A stretch of 54,278 nt of DNA from Polaromonas glacialis (GCF_000709345.1 NZ_KL448324.1:98709-152986); one strand, 5' to 3'; shown: positions 23,390 to 32,871, counted from the first letter of the stretch. Numbers and translations: made by a program. The notes: a model not told the origin generated them from the sequence alone.

Positions 23390-25165
23390 TCAAGACACCA
23401 ACCCGAGCCCGAGGACGTGCACTCGCTCTCGAAACTTTCCCACATGTTCATTGCGAACCACCAAGGTTTTCGGTCCAGCGCGCAAGCACAGCGCGCTCGT
23501 TTCCTTGTGCGTGGCCACGCTGTCAGCGGTTTCGGTGTCGCGGCATTCGATCAGCACTGCGCCGGCGCCGGTCCTGAGTGCCTGGCCGTCTCGCGCGCAG
23601 CGAAGCAAAAACGATTCGACCAACTCCGGCAGCGGCAGATCGTCGTTATTTTCCAAAAATTGCCTGAGCAGCGCGATGTCGTGGCCCTTTTCGATGGCGG
23701 CCACGGCTTTTTGGCGGTCCAGATGCCAGATATCGTCCTGTATCGGTTCTGCCCAGAGTTCAAGCAACAGCGCGTCTTGTGCACTGAGGAATCCGCGCAC
23801 CCGTTGGACCTGAAGGCTTGGCATCACCGAAATGGCCACATGGCTGGGTTGGGCCACCGGGTGGTAGGTGGCCTCCCGCCCCAGCAGGTAAGCCCCCAAC
23901 GCAGTGATTCTGAAACTGTTCAATCCATCGTAACGGCTCAAAAAACGCAAGTCGTCGGCGCCCCACAGATCCCGAAAGTCACCATGCCCCTGAGCAGGGT
24001 CACCGTAGGAAACATCGACGATGCCCAGCGTGGCGGCATATTCAAACAAGACGGCAGCGATGAACCGATCTTGCAAAATGTTCCATCCATGGGAGCCGTC
24101 ATACCCCAGGCTGCCGTATTGACGTTGGCACAGGTACAGCTTCCAGGGGTCATGGGCAACCACGAAAACGTGATCGGCTGCCCGCATGAACCGTGAAAAA
24201 TCATCCAGCAGCACCCATCGTCCGGTCGGGCACGCCTGCAATGCCGCTTCGATCGCAGCGCGCCGTGGGGGCACGGCACTCATCACGCGCCCGGTGCCGC
24301 TTTGCCCCTTGATGGCATCGACCCGGCTGAATTCATCGAGCAGCGTGGTTTTGAGCCACTTGCGCCACAGCGTGCGCAGCACCTCTGCAGGAGGCGCGCT
24401 CAGGGCTTTGACGCCGCTCGGGCTCAGCGCCAGGCGCGTGCCGGTGCGCAGCGCCAAGCCGGACGCCTGGAGCAGCATCGGCCAGGCAAAGGCTTTGATC
24501 GGGCCAATCGGCTGGTCCCACTTGTCTTTTTTCTCCTCCACAGGGTAGAAGTCGCCGCCGACGAGTCTTTCGGCCAGCAGCTTGAGTGTGCTGCTCGCGG
24601 GCAGCGCCGTCTTCTCGCTGACGGTTAGGCGGGCCTGTTCAAGCGTGCGCAGCATGACCACCACTTCGTGCAAGGCTTCGCGCTCGGTCAGGCGCTCTGT
24701 CAGCCCTTCACCCGCTGGGGCAGTGTCGGAACTGCTTAATCGCACATCAGCGGGTTTGGGCACGAACGCAAGCAAGCTCGCCCGCAAGTCAAGCGGTACG
24801 AAATACACCCGCTCCTTGAACGCATAGTGGATGAACAATGCCAGGGCCGATTTTTTGTGGCTCGAATAGCGGGACGGCTGAGTCCCAGCCACTTCAAACG
24901 AGGGGTCACCCTGGTACTTGGCGCGAAAGCGCTGCGGCGAGAACTCTCCCTGCGGATGGTGAACGGCTTCGGCGACGGCGGCCGCCTGCAGGGTGTCGAG
25001 CTTCAACCAAATGGACTGCAACGTTGCGCCTTTCATCGCGTCGGCTATGTGCTCGATCAACTCGTCTTTGCGGCCGACGGCCTCGGCTTGCGGCACGTGG
25101 CGGATTAAATCCTTCAAGTCTGCAACGACTAAACTTTGCAGCGCTTCCTTGAGCGTGATGGGCAT
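23390..25165 (-). CDS. Stand-alone XPB/Ssl2 N-terminal-like (Helicase_C_3) protein
   Basis: The 591-residue protein starts with a SAP-like segment (LVVADLKDLIRHVPQAEAVG, KDELIEHIADAM). The middle is a long helical region. The C-terminal third has GFLSAQDALLLELWAEP and a run of strands ending in LIECRDTETADSVATHKE, similar to the XPB/Ssl2 N-terminal-like domain of bacterial helicase-associated proteins. No Walker motif or DEAD box is present, so it is not itself a helicase. Such proteins are thought to work with a helicase or nuclease partner; none is adjacent. The start at 25165 is uncertain; the frame extends to 25249. Family assignment is from memory of the pattern. Confidence 0.6.
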   Translation of the reverse strand: MPITLKEALQSLVVADLKDLIRHVPQAEAVGRKDELIEHIADAMKGATLQSIWLKLDTLQAAAVAEAVHHPQGEFSPQRFRAKYQGDPSFEVAGTQPSRYSSHKKSALALFIHYAFKERVYFVPLDLRASLLAFVPKPADVRLSSSDTAPAGEGLTERLTEREALHEVVVMLRTLEQARLTVSEKTALPASSTLKLLAERLVGGDFYPVEEKKDKWDQPIGPIKAFAWPMLLQASGLALRTGTRLALSPSGVKALSAPPAEVLRTLWRKWLKTTLLDEFSRVDAIKGQSGTGRVMSAVPPRRAAIEAALQACPTGRWVLLDDFSRFMRAADHVFVVAHDPWKLYLCQRQYGSLGYDGSHGWNILQDRFIAAVLFEYAATLGIVDVSYGDPAQGHGDFRDLWGADDLRFLSRYDGLNSFRITALGAYLLGREATYHPVAQPSHVAISVMPSLQVQRVRGFLSAQDALLLELWAEPIQDDIWHLDRQKAVAAIEKGHDIALLRQFLENNDDLPLPELVESFLLRCARDGQALRTGAGAVLIECRDTETADSVATHKETSALCLRAGPKTLVVRNEHVGKFRERVHVLGLGLVS

Positions 25166-25406
25166 GGCTACGTCTTTTGGAGAACAGGTGATGAACAGCT
25201 CGTGGGACTGGCTTGGCGCCCCAGTGACACTGGCAAGCCGGTAGCTCACTGGCGGTCAGAGCGGTACCCTATTTTGTCAGGTGCCTGGCTAACTTGCGCA
25301 AAAAAAACCGTTGCCCAGAGGAATAGACAGGCGGTGCAGCAGCCGCTCAAGCCCATAGTTCCTCACCACGATGATCATGACGTGAGCCCCAGGAACCCCG
25401 CACGCC

Positions 25407-25727
25407 ATGAAACGCCTACCCGAGCAGCCCGACCGGGAAAACCGCATCGCCTTCGAGATCGTCGTGGATGCCTACGACCAGGCGGAACGGGCCATGGGCT
25501 GGTACTGCTACCTTCAAGACCAAATGCAAGTGCCGCTCAAGGCGACGTGCCGGTCAGCTCGCTCGACGTCACCGCTGGAAGTCGGCGTCGAGGTCGAAGT
25601 CGTTGGCCTGGCAAGTGAAGACGACTGCATGTCCGAGATCTTCGTACTCGTCAGGTACGCAAAGTCCCGGCTTGCCGTGCCCCTCGAACAGCTTGCGTGT
25701 CACGCGCCAGACGAACAAACGTGCTAA
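25407..25727 (+). CDS. Small calcium-binding-family protein
   Basis: The 106-residue protein matches the small calcium-binding (CaBP) family of bacteria: it starts RLPEQPDRENRIAFEIVVDAYD, continues ERAMGWYCYLQD, then VGVEVEVVGLA and a C-terminal RLAVPLEQL. Acidic positions near residues 8-25 could bind metal. No signal peptide is seen, so it is likely cytoplasmic. It stands alone, divergent from the XPB-N-like gene. Biological role unknown. Confidence 0.75.
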   Translation: MKRLPEQPDRENRIAFEIVVDAYDQAERAMGWYCYLQDQMQVPLKATCRSARSTSPLEVGVEVEVVGLASEDDCMSEIFVLVRYAKSRLAVPLEQLACHAPDEQTC

Positions 25728-25828
25728 GCCGTTGCCGATTGGCACTATGGGGTGGCACGTGGCCATGAATACTGACGGCGGACATGCTCACCGCCCCAAT
25801 CTACTCACCAGCCAAAACCGATCCGCCC

Positions 25829-26188
25829 ATGAATTTGAACGACGACAAATTCCTCGACGCGTGCCAGAACGTCGAAGCTGGCCTGAAAATACACTACGAG
25901 CGAAATCCAGCTCTCACGGATGAAAGATGCGCGTTCGCGCTTGACCAGGCCAAGATCGCGGTGAAACAGCGGTTTGGATGTGCAAGGAACGAGTCCTGCA
26001 AAGTGGGTCCGGACCAGCAGGGAATCATCGACGGGTGCGTCGAGCGTGCGGCAACGCGCGTGGACAACGCCAATGGGCCAACACACTACGTTGTATTGCA
26101 GTCTCAGGCGGTAGAGAGCACGATGGCCTTCCGTACCGCACATTCCTGTGCAGAGCCTGTAGGAGGTGCCCGATCATGCCAATGTTGA
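25829..26188 (+). CDS. Conserved small protein of unknown function, altered C-terminus
   Basis: The first 60 residues (NDDKFLDACQNVEAGLK, ALTDERCAFALDQAKIAVKQRFG) match a family of unknown-function proteins of about 110-120 residues found next to metabolic or defence genes. After about residue 75 the sequence departs from the family pattern and becomes low in recognisable motifs, which suggests a frameshift or divergence near 26070. The 3' end overlaps the start of the NTF2-like gene by 13 bp. No function can be assigned. Confidence 0.55.
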   Translation: MNLNDDKFLDACQNVEAGLKIHYERNPALTDERCAFALDQAKIAVKQRFGCARNESCKVGPDQQGIIDGCVERAATRVDNANGPTHYVVLQSQAVESTMAFRTAHSCAEPVGGARSCQC

Positions 26189-26580
26189 TTCCTGAAGTGA
26201 CCACGGACGTATTGCAGGCCTTTGCCGACGCGTGGAATCGCCACGATGTCGATGTCCTCATGTCGTTCATGACAGACGACTGCGTCTTCGAGTCCTCTGC
26301 TGGCGCTGATGTCTGCGGCACCCGGTACGTTGGCAGACAAGCCGTGCGAGCGGGCTTCGCAGAAGTCTGGGGGGTCTTTCCCGATGCCCACTGGGGCAAT
26401 GTGCGCCATATTGTCCATGGAGACCGAGGCGTCTCCGAGTGGACGTTCACGGGAACACGTGCGGATGGAACCCGCGTTGAAGTTCATGGTTGTGATCTGT
26501 TCACCTTTCGCGACGGCAAGATCTTGCTGAAGGACTCTTACCGCAAGAACCGTCCACCCATTGAGAAGTCAACGCGATGA
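26176..26580 (+). CDS. NTF2-like / SnoaL-type small protein
   Basis: The 134-residue protein has the NTF2-like fold pattern: a first helix FADAWNRHDVDVLMSFM with TDDCVFES, RYVGRQAVRAGFAEVWGVFPDAHW, then a sheet with SEWTFTGTRADG and DLFTFRDGKILLKDSY. Such proteins may be small isomerases, hydrolases or ligand binders. The ATG at 26176 has AGGAGGTG at 26161-26168. It overlaps the preceding gene by 13 bp and is followed by non-coding DNA and an IS. Confidence 0.8.
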   Translation: MPMLIPEVTTDVLQAFADAWNRHDVDVLMSFMTDDCVFESSAGADVCGTRYVGRQAVRAGFAEVWGVFPDAHWGNVRHIVHGDRGVSEWTFTGTRADGTRVEVHGCDLFTFRDGKILLKDSYRKNRPPIEKSTR

Positions 26581-26949
26581 CACCCAGCCCTTCGTTTTAC
26601 CGGTCTTTCCTCAGCAGCCGGTGAACTTAAATGTTGAATGTCCGGTATCCGGAAATTTGAAGGTGAGCATCCAGTCTTTTGGCGACCGTCCATTGATCGT
26701 TAGAAATGCAGCGTGTGCTTCCGATCGTCAGTGTCGGCTTAACTAGCAACCCAATTGATTTGCAGTCAACGATCGTTCATGACCGGCTCTTGACGGCCCC
26801 GATAAGTTCGTTCGAATCGACACTGTGTGCGGTTGCCGAGCGGACAGTCGAGCTGTAGCAGTGACGCGCGCTTCGAGCGGACTCCTCGGAGTCAAAGAAT
26901 GATGCGGTTCTACGGCGGCACAGCAGTACGCGCATTTCAACCTTAATAA
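26581..26949. other. Non-coding stretch before an IS element
   Basis: I see no gene, RNA or strong hairpin. The last eight bases (CTTAATAA) are the left target duplication of the following IS. Confidence 0.5.
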
Positions 26950-28049
26950 CTGACCTTACGCAGCAACCCGCCTGTTAGCCTACGAGCATGAAAAATTCTG
27001 AACTGGAGTTGTACACGGACTACTTGCTGAGCAGCTTTGGAGCGACGACAGCGACAGGGCTGTCAGCCATGGTGCAGGGCGATGTCAGCCATGAACGGAT
27101 TACGCGGTTTTTATCCGGGCAGGACTACACGTCCAAGGACTTATGGCTGCAAGTCAAAACGATGGTGCGGCAAGTGCAAACCGCTGAAGGCGTGCTGATT
27201 TTTGACGACACCATCCAGGAGAAGGCCTGGACGGACGAGAGCGATTTGATCTGTTGGCATTACGACCATTGCAGCGGTCGCACGGTCAAAGGAATCAACC
27301 TGCTCAACGCCCTGTACCACTGCAACGGCAGGTCGATTCCAGTGGCCTTTGAGTTGGTGCAAAAGCCGCTCCAGTGCGACATGGCGAGCCGCCAGGTCAA
27401 GCGCAAAAGCGAGAAAACAAAAAATGAAATGATGCGCCAGATGATCCATGCGTGCCTGCAAAATGCCTTGCAATTTCGCTTCGTGCTGATGGACAGCTGG
27501 TTCTCCTCGGAGGAGAACTTTGATTTCATCACGAGCCGGGGCAAGCACTTCATCGCGGCCCTCAAGGACAACCGGCTGGTGGCGTTGAGCCAGGAGGACT
27601 GGAAGAAAAAGCGTTTCGTGCGCGTAGACGAGCTGGAATTTTCAGAGCAAAGCGCCGTGCAAGGCTGGCTCAAGGGGTCTGCCAGAGCAGTCCGTTTGGT
27701 CCGCCAAGTCTTTAAAAACCAGGACAACAGCACCGGCACATTGCATCTGGTTTGCAGTGACCTCACTTGCGACTATGACGTCATCACCACTACCTACAAA
27801 AAACGGTGGCAAGTGGAGGTGTTTCACAAATCCTTGAAGTCCAATGCGGGCATGGCCAAGTCGCCAACGCAGACGTTGAGAACCCAAAGCAACCACGTCT
27901 TCATGGCGATTTATGCCGTCTTCAAACTCGAATGCTTGAGTGTCAAAAGCAAGATAAACCCCTTTGCTTTACGGTTCAAACTTCTCATCAATGCCACCCG
28001 CAGTGCTTTTGACCAGCTTCAAAAATTTCAGGCTGCTGCGTAAGGTCAG
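26950..28049 (+). mobile_element. Complete IS4-superfamily (IS701-like) element, 1100 bp
   Basis: The ends are 16-bp perfect inverted repeats (CTGACCTTACGCAGCA at 26950-26965, its complement at 28034-28049). An 8-bp direct target duplication CTTAATAA flanks it at 26942-26949 and 28050-28057. It holds a single transposase gene whose stop lies inside the right repeat. Confidence 0.93.
26988..28043 (+). CDS. DDE transposase, IS4 superfamily / IS701-like
   Basis: The 351-residue protein has a DDE transposase pattern: IFDDTIQEK with the first Asp cluster, FVLMDSWFSSEENFDF with the second Asp, and YKKRWQVEVFHKSLK with the YREK-like signature and catalytic Glu. The N-terminus (TATGLSAMVQGDVSHERITRFLS) is the DNA-binding part. 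It moves its own element by cut and paste. Length and motifs are intact and the element has perfect ends, so it is probably active. IS701-like assignment is by resemblance; IS4 proper is the alternative. Confidence 0.9.
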   Translation: MKNSELELYTDYLLSSFGATTATGLSAMVQGDVSHERITRFLSGQDYTSKDLWLQVKTMVRQVQTAEGVLIFDDTIQEKAWTDESDLICWHYDHCSGRTVKGINLLNALYHCNGRSIPVAFELVQKPLQCDMASRQVKRKSEKTKNEMMRQMIHACLQNALQFRFVLMDSWFSSEENFDFITSRGKHFIAALKDNRLVALSQEDWKKKRFVRVDELEFSEQSAVQGWLKGSARAVRLVRQVFKNQDNSTGTLHLVCSDLTCDYDVITTTYKKRWQVEVFHKSLKSNAGMAKSPTQTLRTQSNHVFMAIYAVFKLECLSVKSKINPFALRFKLLINATRSAFDQLQKFQAAA

Positions 28050-28057
28050 CTTAATAA

Positions 28058-28494
28058 TCCGGTTGATCTGCGCAATCCGCAGTAGACACGTCGTTGACGA
28101 CGACACCCAGGCCGCAAAACGAAGTTGTCCAAGTTGTTCGCGTTTCTTGTGGATAACTTTGTTGATGAGGGGCCAAAAATCCGTCCAAACCAAGTCAGGG
28201 CGCGGCTTGCGCAAGGCTGCCTACATTTTACGCAGTGCTGCGGGGCAAGAAATGGTTGTTACTGCGTCAAGGGCATCCTTGACGGCAACGTAACACCCAA
28301 AGGGTTGGTGCTGTCCACTGCCCATCGCGGGAGTCGCTCCAGGGTGTGCAAGTCGCGCTTTTTATTGCCGGCCTCAGTGAGCTTTAGCGCCCGTTCGTTG
28401 GTGCGTCAAAAACATCGAGGAAATCGAACAACGAAGGCGCGCGCACCCCGGGCGCAGTACGATACGTGCTGCTACAACTTTAGAAAAACCCACC
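28058..28494. other. Non-coding stretch upstream of the H-NS gene
   Basis: No convincing gene. Short frames have no recognisable motifs. The last 60 bp should hold the promoter of the H-NS-like gene. Confidence 0.5.
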
Positions 28495-28860
28495 ATGAAT
28501 GAACTCGTCAAGCTCCGCCAGCAAATCGCCGAGATGGAAAAGCAGGCCGCGGATCTGCAGAAAAAGAACCGGCCCGCCGTGCTGGCCCAGTTGCGCGAGC
28601 AAATGGCCGCCTACGGCATCACGGCTGATGAACTGAGCCGTCCGGCGGCCAAAGCCACCAAGCCCAAGGCGACGCTGGCCAAGCCTGCGGCGAGCCCGAC
28701 CAAGGGCAAGAAGCCCGTAGTGCATTCGCCCGCGAAATACCGCGGCCCCGAAGGCCAGGAGTGGAGCGGCCGGGGAACGGCGCCCAAGTGGCTCAATGAT
28801 TTTCTGGCGGGCGGCAAAACCCGGGACGATTTACTGATCCGACAGGACACTGCAGCGTAG
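28495..28860 (+). CDS. H-NS family nucleoid-associated protein
   Basis: The 121-residue protein has an N-terminal coiled coil (residues about 1-45) for oligomerisation. A Lys/Ala/Pro-rich linker (50-80) follows, then the H-NS C-terminal DNA-binding domain YRGPEGQEWSGRG with PKWLNDFLAGG. The GQ-WSGRG turn corresponds to the AT-hook-like loop that inserts in the minor groove of AT-rich DNA. It is typical of betaproteobacterial H-NS proteins that silence foreign DNA, which fits the mobile content around it. It stands alone, with a bidirectional terminator downstream. Confidence 0.92.
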   Translation: MNELVKLRQQIAEMEKQAADLQKKNRPAVLAQLREQMAAYGITADELSRPAAKATKPKATLAKPAASPTKGKKPVVHSPAKYRGPEGQEWSGRGTAPKWLNDFLAGGKTRDDLLIRQDTAA

Positions 28861-28946
28861 GGCACAGGGCAGGGCAGCAACAGCGTCATGACAGGCGGCT
28901 TGAATCGGGCCACCTTTGCATGCATGGCGTCAAGCTGCCCGCAGAA

Positions 28947-28980
28947 AAAAGCCTCAGCACATGGATGCGCTGAGGCTTTT
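28947..28980. terminator. Bidirectional intrinsic terminator
   Basis: AAAAGCCTCAGC and GCTGAGGCTTTT form a 12-bp stem around a 10-base loop, with A and T tracts on both sides. It can end the H-NS transcript (plus) and the initiator tRNA transcript (minus). Confidence 0.88.
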
Positions 28981-28984
28981 GTCT

Positions 28985-29061
<77 letters not shown>

Positions 29062-29734
29062 GAAATTTCGAAAGCGACTTTGCCTGAAAGGCTTGATCGC
29101 TGTTGTGCTTGTTATGCTGTTACTTCACAGTACAGGGCATTTGCAGGATACCTCCATTGTACGGCAGCACTGGGGTTGGTTTTTCATCGCCTGAAAACCC
29201 AACTTCAGCGATGACACCCGTGCCTTGATGGCCGCAGGCTAGATACCAGCACGGCAGCCAGCCAGCCAGCTAGCCAGCTAGCCAGGGCATGAAAGCTTAC
29301 TCGGCTTGCACTGCAAGCTTGCTCCGAAAGCCTTGGTGAGCCTCACCAGAAATAACATCGGCAACTCAATGGCCCAGCCACCGGACTTGCCAAGCGAAAA
29401 GATCAGGCTGCTGCGCGCCAGCAAGTTCAGGGCAATTTGCGCGCGGATGAAAGCGCTGAACGTTCATGGACAGCTCGGTCGGTGTTGATGGTAAAACTGG
29501 ATGCTGAATGATTTCGGCGGGACCGTGCGTTTCTACCGCTGGACACGCAGGTTGCGGGCAAGGAATGATGTTGCCCACGCGTCCTGAAGCATAATTTCAA
29601 GGGTGCGGGTGCCAAAGCATTCGCACAGAGTCAGGTGATCGGTCAGTTTCGCATGCGACGGCGCTACTTTTCGTGTGTGTTGTGCTTTCGGGACCCCATC
29701 GCTTTTGTTTTTGTGTTTTTCGAGGAGTCCCTTC
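29062..29734. other. Non-coding region and long leader of the RRM gene
   Basis: No gene is evident. A short imperfect repeat of AGCCAGCC/AGCTAGCC lies at 29255-29286. The last 145 bp are T-rich in part (29690-29720) and likely include the promoter and 5' leader of the RNA-binding protein gene, as is common for cold-responsive genes (inference). Confidence 0.5.
29255..29286 (+). repeat. Short tandem CAGC-type repeat
   Basis: About 30 bp repeat the tetramers AGCC and AGCT in tandem. No function is evident. Confidence 0.6.
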
Positions 29735-30187
29735 ATGGGCAACAAACTATACGTCGGCAACCTGCCTTACACGGTACGTGACGAAGACCTGCAGCAATCG
29801 TTTGGTCAATTCGGCGCGGTCACCAGCGCCAAAGTCATGATGGAGCGCGACACGGGTCGCTCCAAAGGCTTTGGCTTTGTTGAAATGGCCAGTGATGCTG
29901 AAGCACAAGCGGCCATCAACGGCATGAACGGTCAGCCTCTGGGCGGGCGCAGCATTACCGTGAACGAAGCCCGTCCGATGGAGGCACGGCCTCCACGCAC
30001 CGGCGGTTTCGGCGGTGGTGGCGGCGGTGATCGTTCTGGCGGAGGCGGTTATGGTGGCGGTGATCGCTCTGGCGGTGGCGGCGGCTATGGCGGCGGCCGT
30101 TCGGGTGGGGGCGGCTACGGCGGTGGAGATCGTTCTGGCGGCGGTGGCTACGGTGGTGGTGGTGGTGGTGGTCGCGGCGGCTACTAA
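29735..30187 (+). CDS. Glycine-rich RRM RNA-binding protein
   Basis: The 150-residue protein has one RRM domain (residues 1-80) with RNP2 KLYVGNLPY and RNP1 RSKGFGFVEM, both with the aromatic residues that stack on RNA. A glycine-rich tail (about 90-150) follows, with repeats of DRSGGGGYGGG, like plant and cyanobacterial cold-induced RNA-binding proteins. It likely acts as an RNA chaperone. The ATG at 29735 has GAGGAG at 29722-29727; the longer frame from 29675 adds an unrelated hydrophobic stretch. A strong UUCG-loop terminator follows. Confidence 0.92.
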   Translation: MGNKLYVGNLPYTVRDEDLQQSFGQFGAVTSAKVMMERDTGRSKGFGFVEMASDAEAQAAINGMNGQPLGGRSITVNEARPMEARPPRTGGFGGGGGGDRSGGGGYGGGDRSGGGGGYGGGRSGGGGYGGGDRSGGGGYGGGGGGGRGGY

Positions 30188-30260
30188 GCACGGCCCACCC
30201 GGTCAACGGCAAAGATGGCGTTTGACACCAGCTGCCCTGGCCTTGCGCTGAGCACAGCAT

Positions 30261-30295
30261 AAAAGGCTTCCAAACTTCGGTTTGGAAGCCTTTTT
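30261..30295 (+). terminator. Strong intrinsic terminator with UUCG loop
   Basis: AAAAGGCTTCCAAAC pairs with GTTTGGAAGCCTTTT around a TTCG tetraloop closed by C-G, followed by T residues. It ends the RRM transcript. Confidence 0.93.
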
Positions 30296-30520
30296 ACCTT
30301 GAAGGGCCTGTGCAGGTTGGCGCCCACACAAAATTGACCCCCCTATTGTCGATTTCTGTTTCACCCATCCTGCAAGCCGCAATCCCCGCTCAGCGCAAGC
30401 ATTCCAGTCTATGAAAGCGAAAACAGCCAGCATGGATCACACCTTCATTGACGGCGACCCGCGTACCATGCGTCTGGCCCCCCGCCCAACAAGCTTCAAC
30501 CACGACAAAGTGCCTTCCTC

Positions 30521-31402
30521 ATGGACAACTCTTCCTCCTCCTCTTACACGCCGCCCAGGGTTTGGTCTGGCATCAAGGATAACGGTGGCCGCTTCGCCAG
30601 CATCAATCGGCCGACCGCGGGCCCGACCCATGACAAGGAGCTGCCGGTCGGGCGCCACCCGCTGCAGCTGTATTCGCTGGGCACGCCCAACGGCGTCAAG
30701 GTGACGGTGATGTTAGAGGAACTGCTGGCCGCGGGGCACACGGGCGCCGAGTACGACGCCTGGCTGATCCGGATCCAGGACGGTGACCAGTTCGGCAGCG
30801 GTTTCGTCTCGGTCAATCCAAACTCCAAGATCCCGGCGCTGGTGGACCGCAGCGGACCGACGCCGGTCAGGGTGTTTGAGTCCGGCGCGATCCTGATGTA
30901 TCTGGCCGAGAAGTTCGGCGCCTTTCTTCCTCTAGATGGCCCCAAGCGCGCCGAATGCCTGTCGTGGCTGTTCTGGCAGATGGGCAGTGCGCCTTTTCTG
31001 GGCGGGGGTTTCGGTCATTTCTACGCGTACGCGCCAACAAAAATAGAATACGCGATTGATCGGTACGCGATGGAGGTCAAGCGCCAGCTTGACGTGCTCG
31101 ACCGTCGCCTCGCCGAGAGTCCCTATCTGGCGGGGGACGAGTACACCGTCGCCGACATGGCGGTGTGACCCTGGTACGGCACGCTGGTCAAGGGGCATCT
31201 GTACGAAGCAGGTGAATTCATGCAGGTTCAGGCGTACACCCATGTGCTGCGCTGGACAAACCAGATTGCCCAGCGTCCGGCCGTGCAGCGCGGCCGCATG
31301 GTCAACCGCACCATGGGCGCGCTGTCAAACCAGTTGCACGAGCGCCACGATGCCGGCGACTTCGACACCAAGACCCAGGACAAGCTGGCTGCGCCGTTTT
31401 GA
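30521..31402 (+). pseudogene. yghU: YghU-like glutathione transferase with in-frame stop
   Basis: The frame encodes a YghU-type glutathione S-transferase: PLQLYSLGTPNGVKVTVMLEE, the SVNPNSKIPALVD loop, VFESGAILMYLAEK, then ESPYLAGDEYTVADMAV. A TGA stop at 31166-31168 interrupts it, but the same frame continues with PWYGTLVKG, QRPAVQRGRMVNRT and LHERHDAGDFDT to 31402. The stop stands where the family has Trp (TGG to TGA). The first product alone, 215 residues, would lack part of the all-alpha domain. It is either a recent nonsense mutation or a sequence error. The next gene is another glutathione transferase. Confidence 0.8.
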
Positions 31403-31447
31403 GGCTCAGCTGCACGTCCAGTCCAATCCTCTACGCGGAACACAACC

Positions 31448-32080
31448 ATGATCACCCTGTACGACTGCGCCAGCGCGCCCAGCCCGCGCCGCGCCCGCAT
31501 TTTTCTCGCCGAAAAGGGCGTTGCCCATGAAACGGTCCAGGTGGACCTGAGGAATTCCGAGCAATTGAGCAGCGCCTACCAAAACATCAATCCGCAGTGC
31601 ACGGTCCCAGCGCTGCGCACTGAAGAGGGGACTGTGCTGACCGACAACGCGGCGATCACGGCCTACCTGGAGGCGCGTTACACGGAGCCGCCGCTACTGG
31701 GCACCACCCCGCACGAAAAGGCAGAAATCGCCAGCTGGAACTGGCGCATCGAGTTCGAAGGACTGCTGGCCGTCGCCGAAGCACTGCGCAACAGCGCGCC
31801 GGCCATGGCCAACCGGGCGCTGCCCGGGCAGGTAGATTACCCGCAAATTCCCGAACTGGCACGACGGGGCTTGGCCAGGGTGCAGCAGTTCTTTGTCATG
31901 CTCGACGAGCGCTTGGCTGAGCGCGACTTCATCGCTACCGACCGTTTCAGCGTGGCCGACATCACTGCGGTGGTGGCCCTTGACTTTGCACGTGTTGTGA
32001 GAATCAAGCCCGGTGAACAGCACCCGCACCTGCAACGCTGGCGAGCGGCAATGGCCCAGCGGCCGTCGATGTCTGTCTAG
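31448..32080 (+). CDS. Glutathione S-transferase
   Basis: The 210-residue protein has the thioredoxin-like N-domain (ITLYDCASAPSPRRARIFLAEKG) with Ser positions that can activate glutathione, the cis-Pro loop CTVPALRTEEG, and the glutathione-contact VLTDNAAITAYLE. The C-domain ends in DRFSVADITAVVALDF, the N-capping box of the GST fold. It conjugates or reduces electrophiles with glutathione in the cytoplasm. It starts 45 bp after the end of the broken YghU gene and may be co-transcribed. Confidence 0.9.
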   Translation: MITLYDCASAPSPRRARIFLAEKGVAHETVQVDLRNSEQLSSAYQNINPQCTVPALRTEEGTVLTDNAAITAYLEARYTEPPLLGTTPHEKAEIASWNWRIEFEGLLAVAEALRNSAPAMANRALPGQVDYPQIPELARRGLARVQQFFVMLDERLAERDFIATDRFSVADITAVVALDFARVVRIKPGEQHPHLQRWRAAMAQRPSMSV

Positions 32081-32267
32081 AGGTGATTGCCCAGGTGAGC
32101 AGCGTAATGATTTGTGGCCCGCGGCACCAGGCCTTGCCTTTATGGCACGCTCGCGCTAAATTGAACGATCCAAACGCTGCAAATTGCAAGCAGCCTGGCG
32201 CCGAACCATTGACCGTTATGGTGCCCGCGTCAAGGCAGCATAAAAACTCCTGACGGACGCAAAACAC

Positions 32268-32729
32268 ATGAAACATCTGGAGCACAGCCCGGTCAAGGCG
32301 GAACTGGACCGTCTCACCATGAAGTTCTTCCATGCTGTCTCTTTCGAGCCCGGCGAAGCGCCTTCGTACACGAGCATTGCGGCCTTGTTCATCGAACGCG
32401 GCTTGCTCATCAAGAACGTCGGCTCTGCACCCGAGATCTCATCAGTTCGAGAGTTCATTGCGCCACGTGAGGTGCTGGTGAGCTCGGGCACGCTCACGCG
32501 GTTTCATGAGGCCGAGATTTCGGAATCCACCTTGATATTCGGTAACGTGGCGCATCGATTCAGTGCCTACGCGAAATCCGGCACATTGAACGCAAAGCCG
32601 TTCGAAGCCCGAGGGATGATCACCACGCAGTTTGTCAACACGCCTGAGGGCTGGAAGATGAGTGCCATGGCGTGGGACGACGAGAGGCCCGGTCTTTCCA
32701 TCGACAAGGCGACCGAGCATTCAAGTTGA
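32268..32729 (+). CDS. NTF2-like (DUF4440/SnoaL-type) protein
   Basis: The 153-residue protein shows an NTF2-like pattern: an N-terminal helix pair (ELDRLTMKFFHAVS, YTSIAALFIERGLLIKN), a central VREFIAPREVLV segment, and a sheet with FHEAEISESTLIFGNVAHRFSAY and GMITTQFVNTPEGWKMSAMAWDDE. No catalytic residues can be assigned. It stands alone after the GST gene. Confidence 0.75.
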   Translation: MKHLEHSPVKAELDRLTMKFFHAVSFEPGEAPSYTSIAALFIERGLLIKNVGSAPEISSVREFIAPREVLVSSGTLTRFHEAEISESTLIFGNVAHRFSAYAKSGTLNAKPFEARGMITTQFVNTPEGWKMSAMAWDDERPGLSIDKATEHSS

Positions 32730-32871
32730 ACTCAGAGGTTGCCAGTGGATTGAACATAATTGCCTGTGGTACCAAAACTCCCAACGGCGACATTCCACGA
32801 TGCGGGTTATGTTAAGCTAATAATGATAAAACTCAACAATATGTTAAGACTAACATGACTCCAATCGCGCC

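Noticed and set aside
29990..30187. Regular GGC/GGT repeats as a CRISPR-like or satellite array
   Set aside because: They encode the glycine-rich tail of the RRM protein; there are no unique spacers of constant length.
31166..31168. In-frame TGA in the glutathione transferase as a possible selenocysteine codon
   Set aside because: The family has Trp, not Cys, at this position and no selenocysteine insertion hairpin is seen just downstream.
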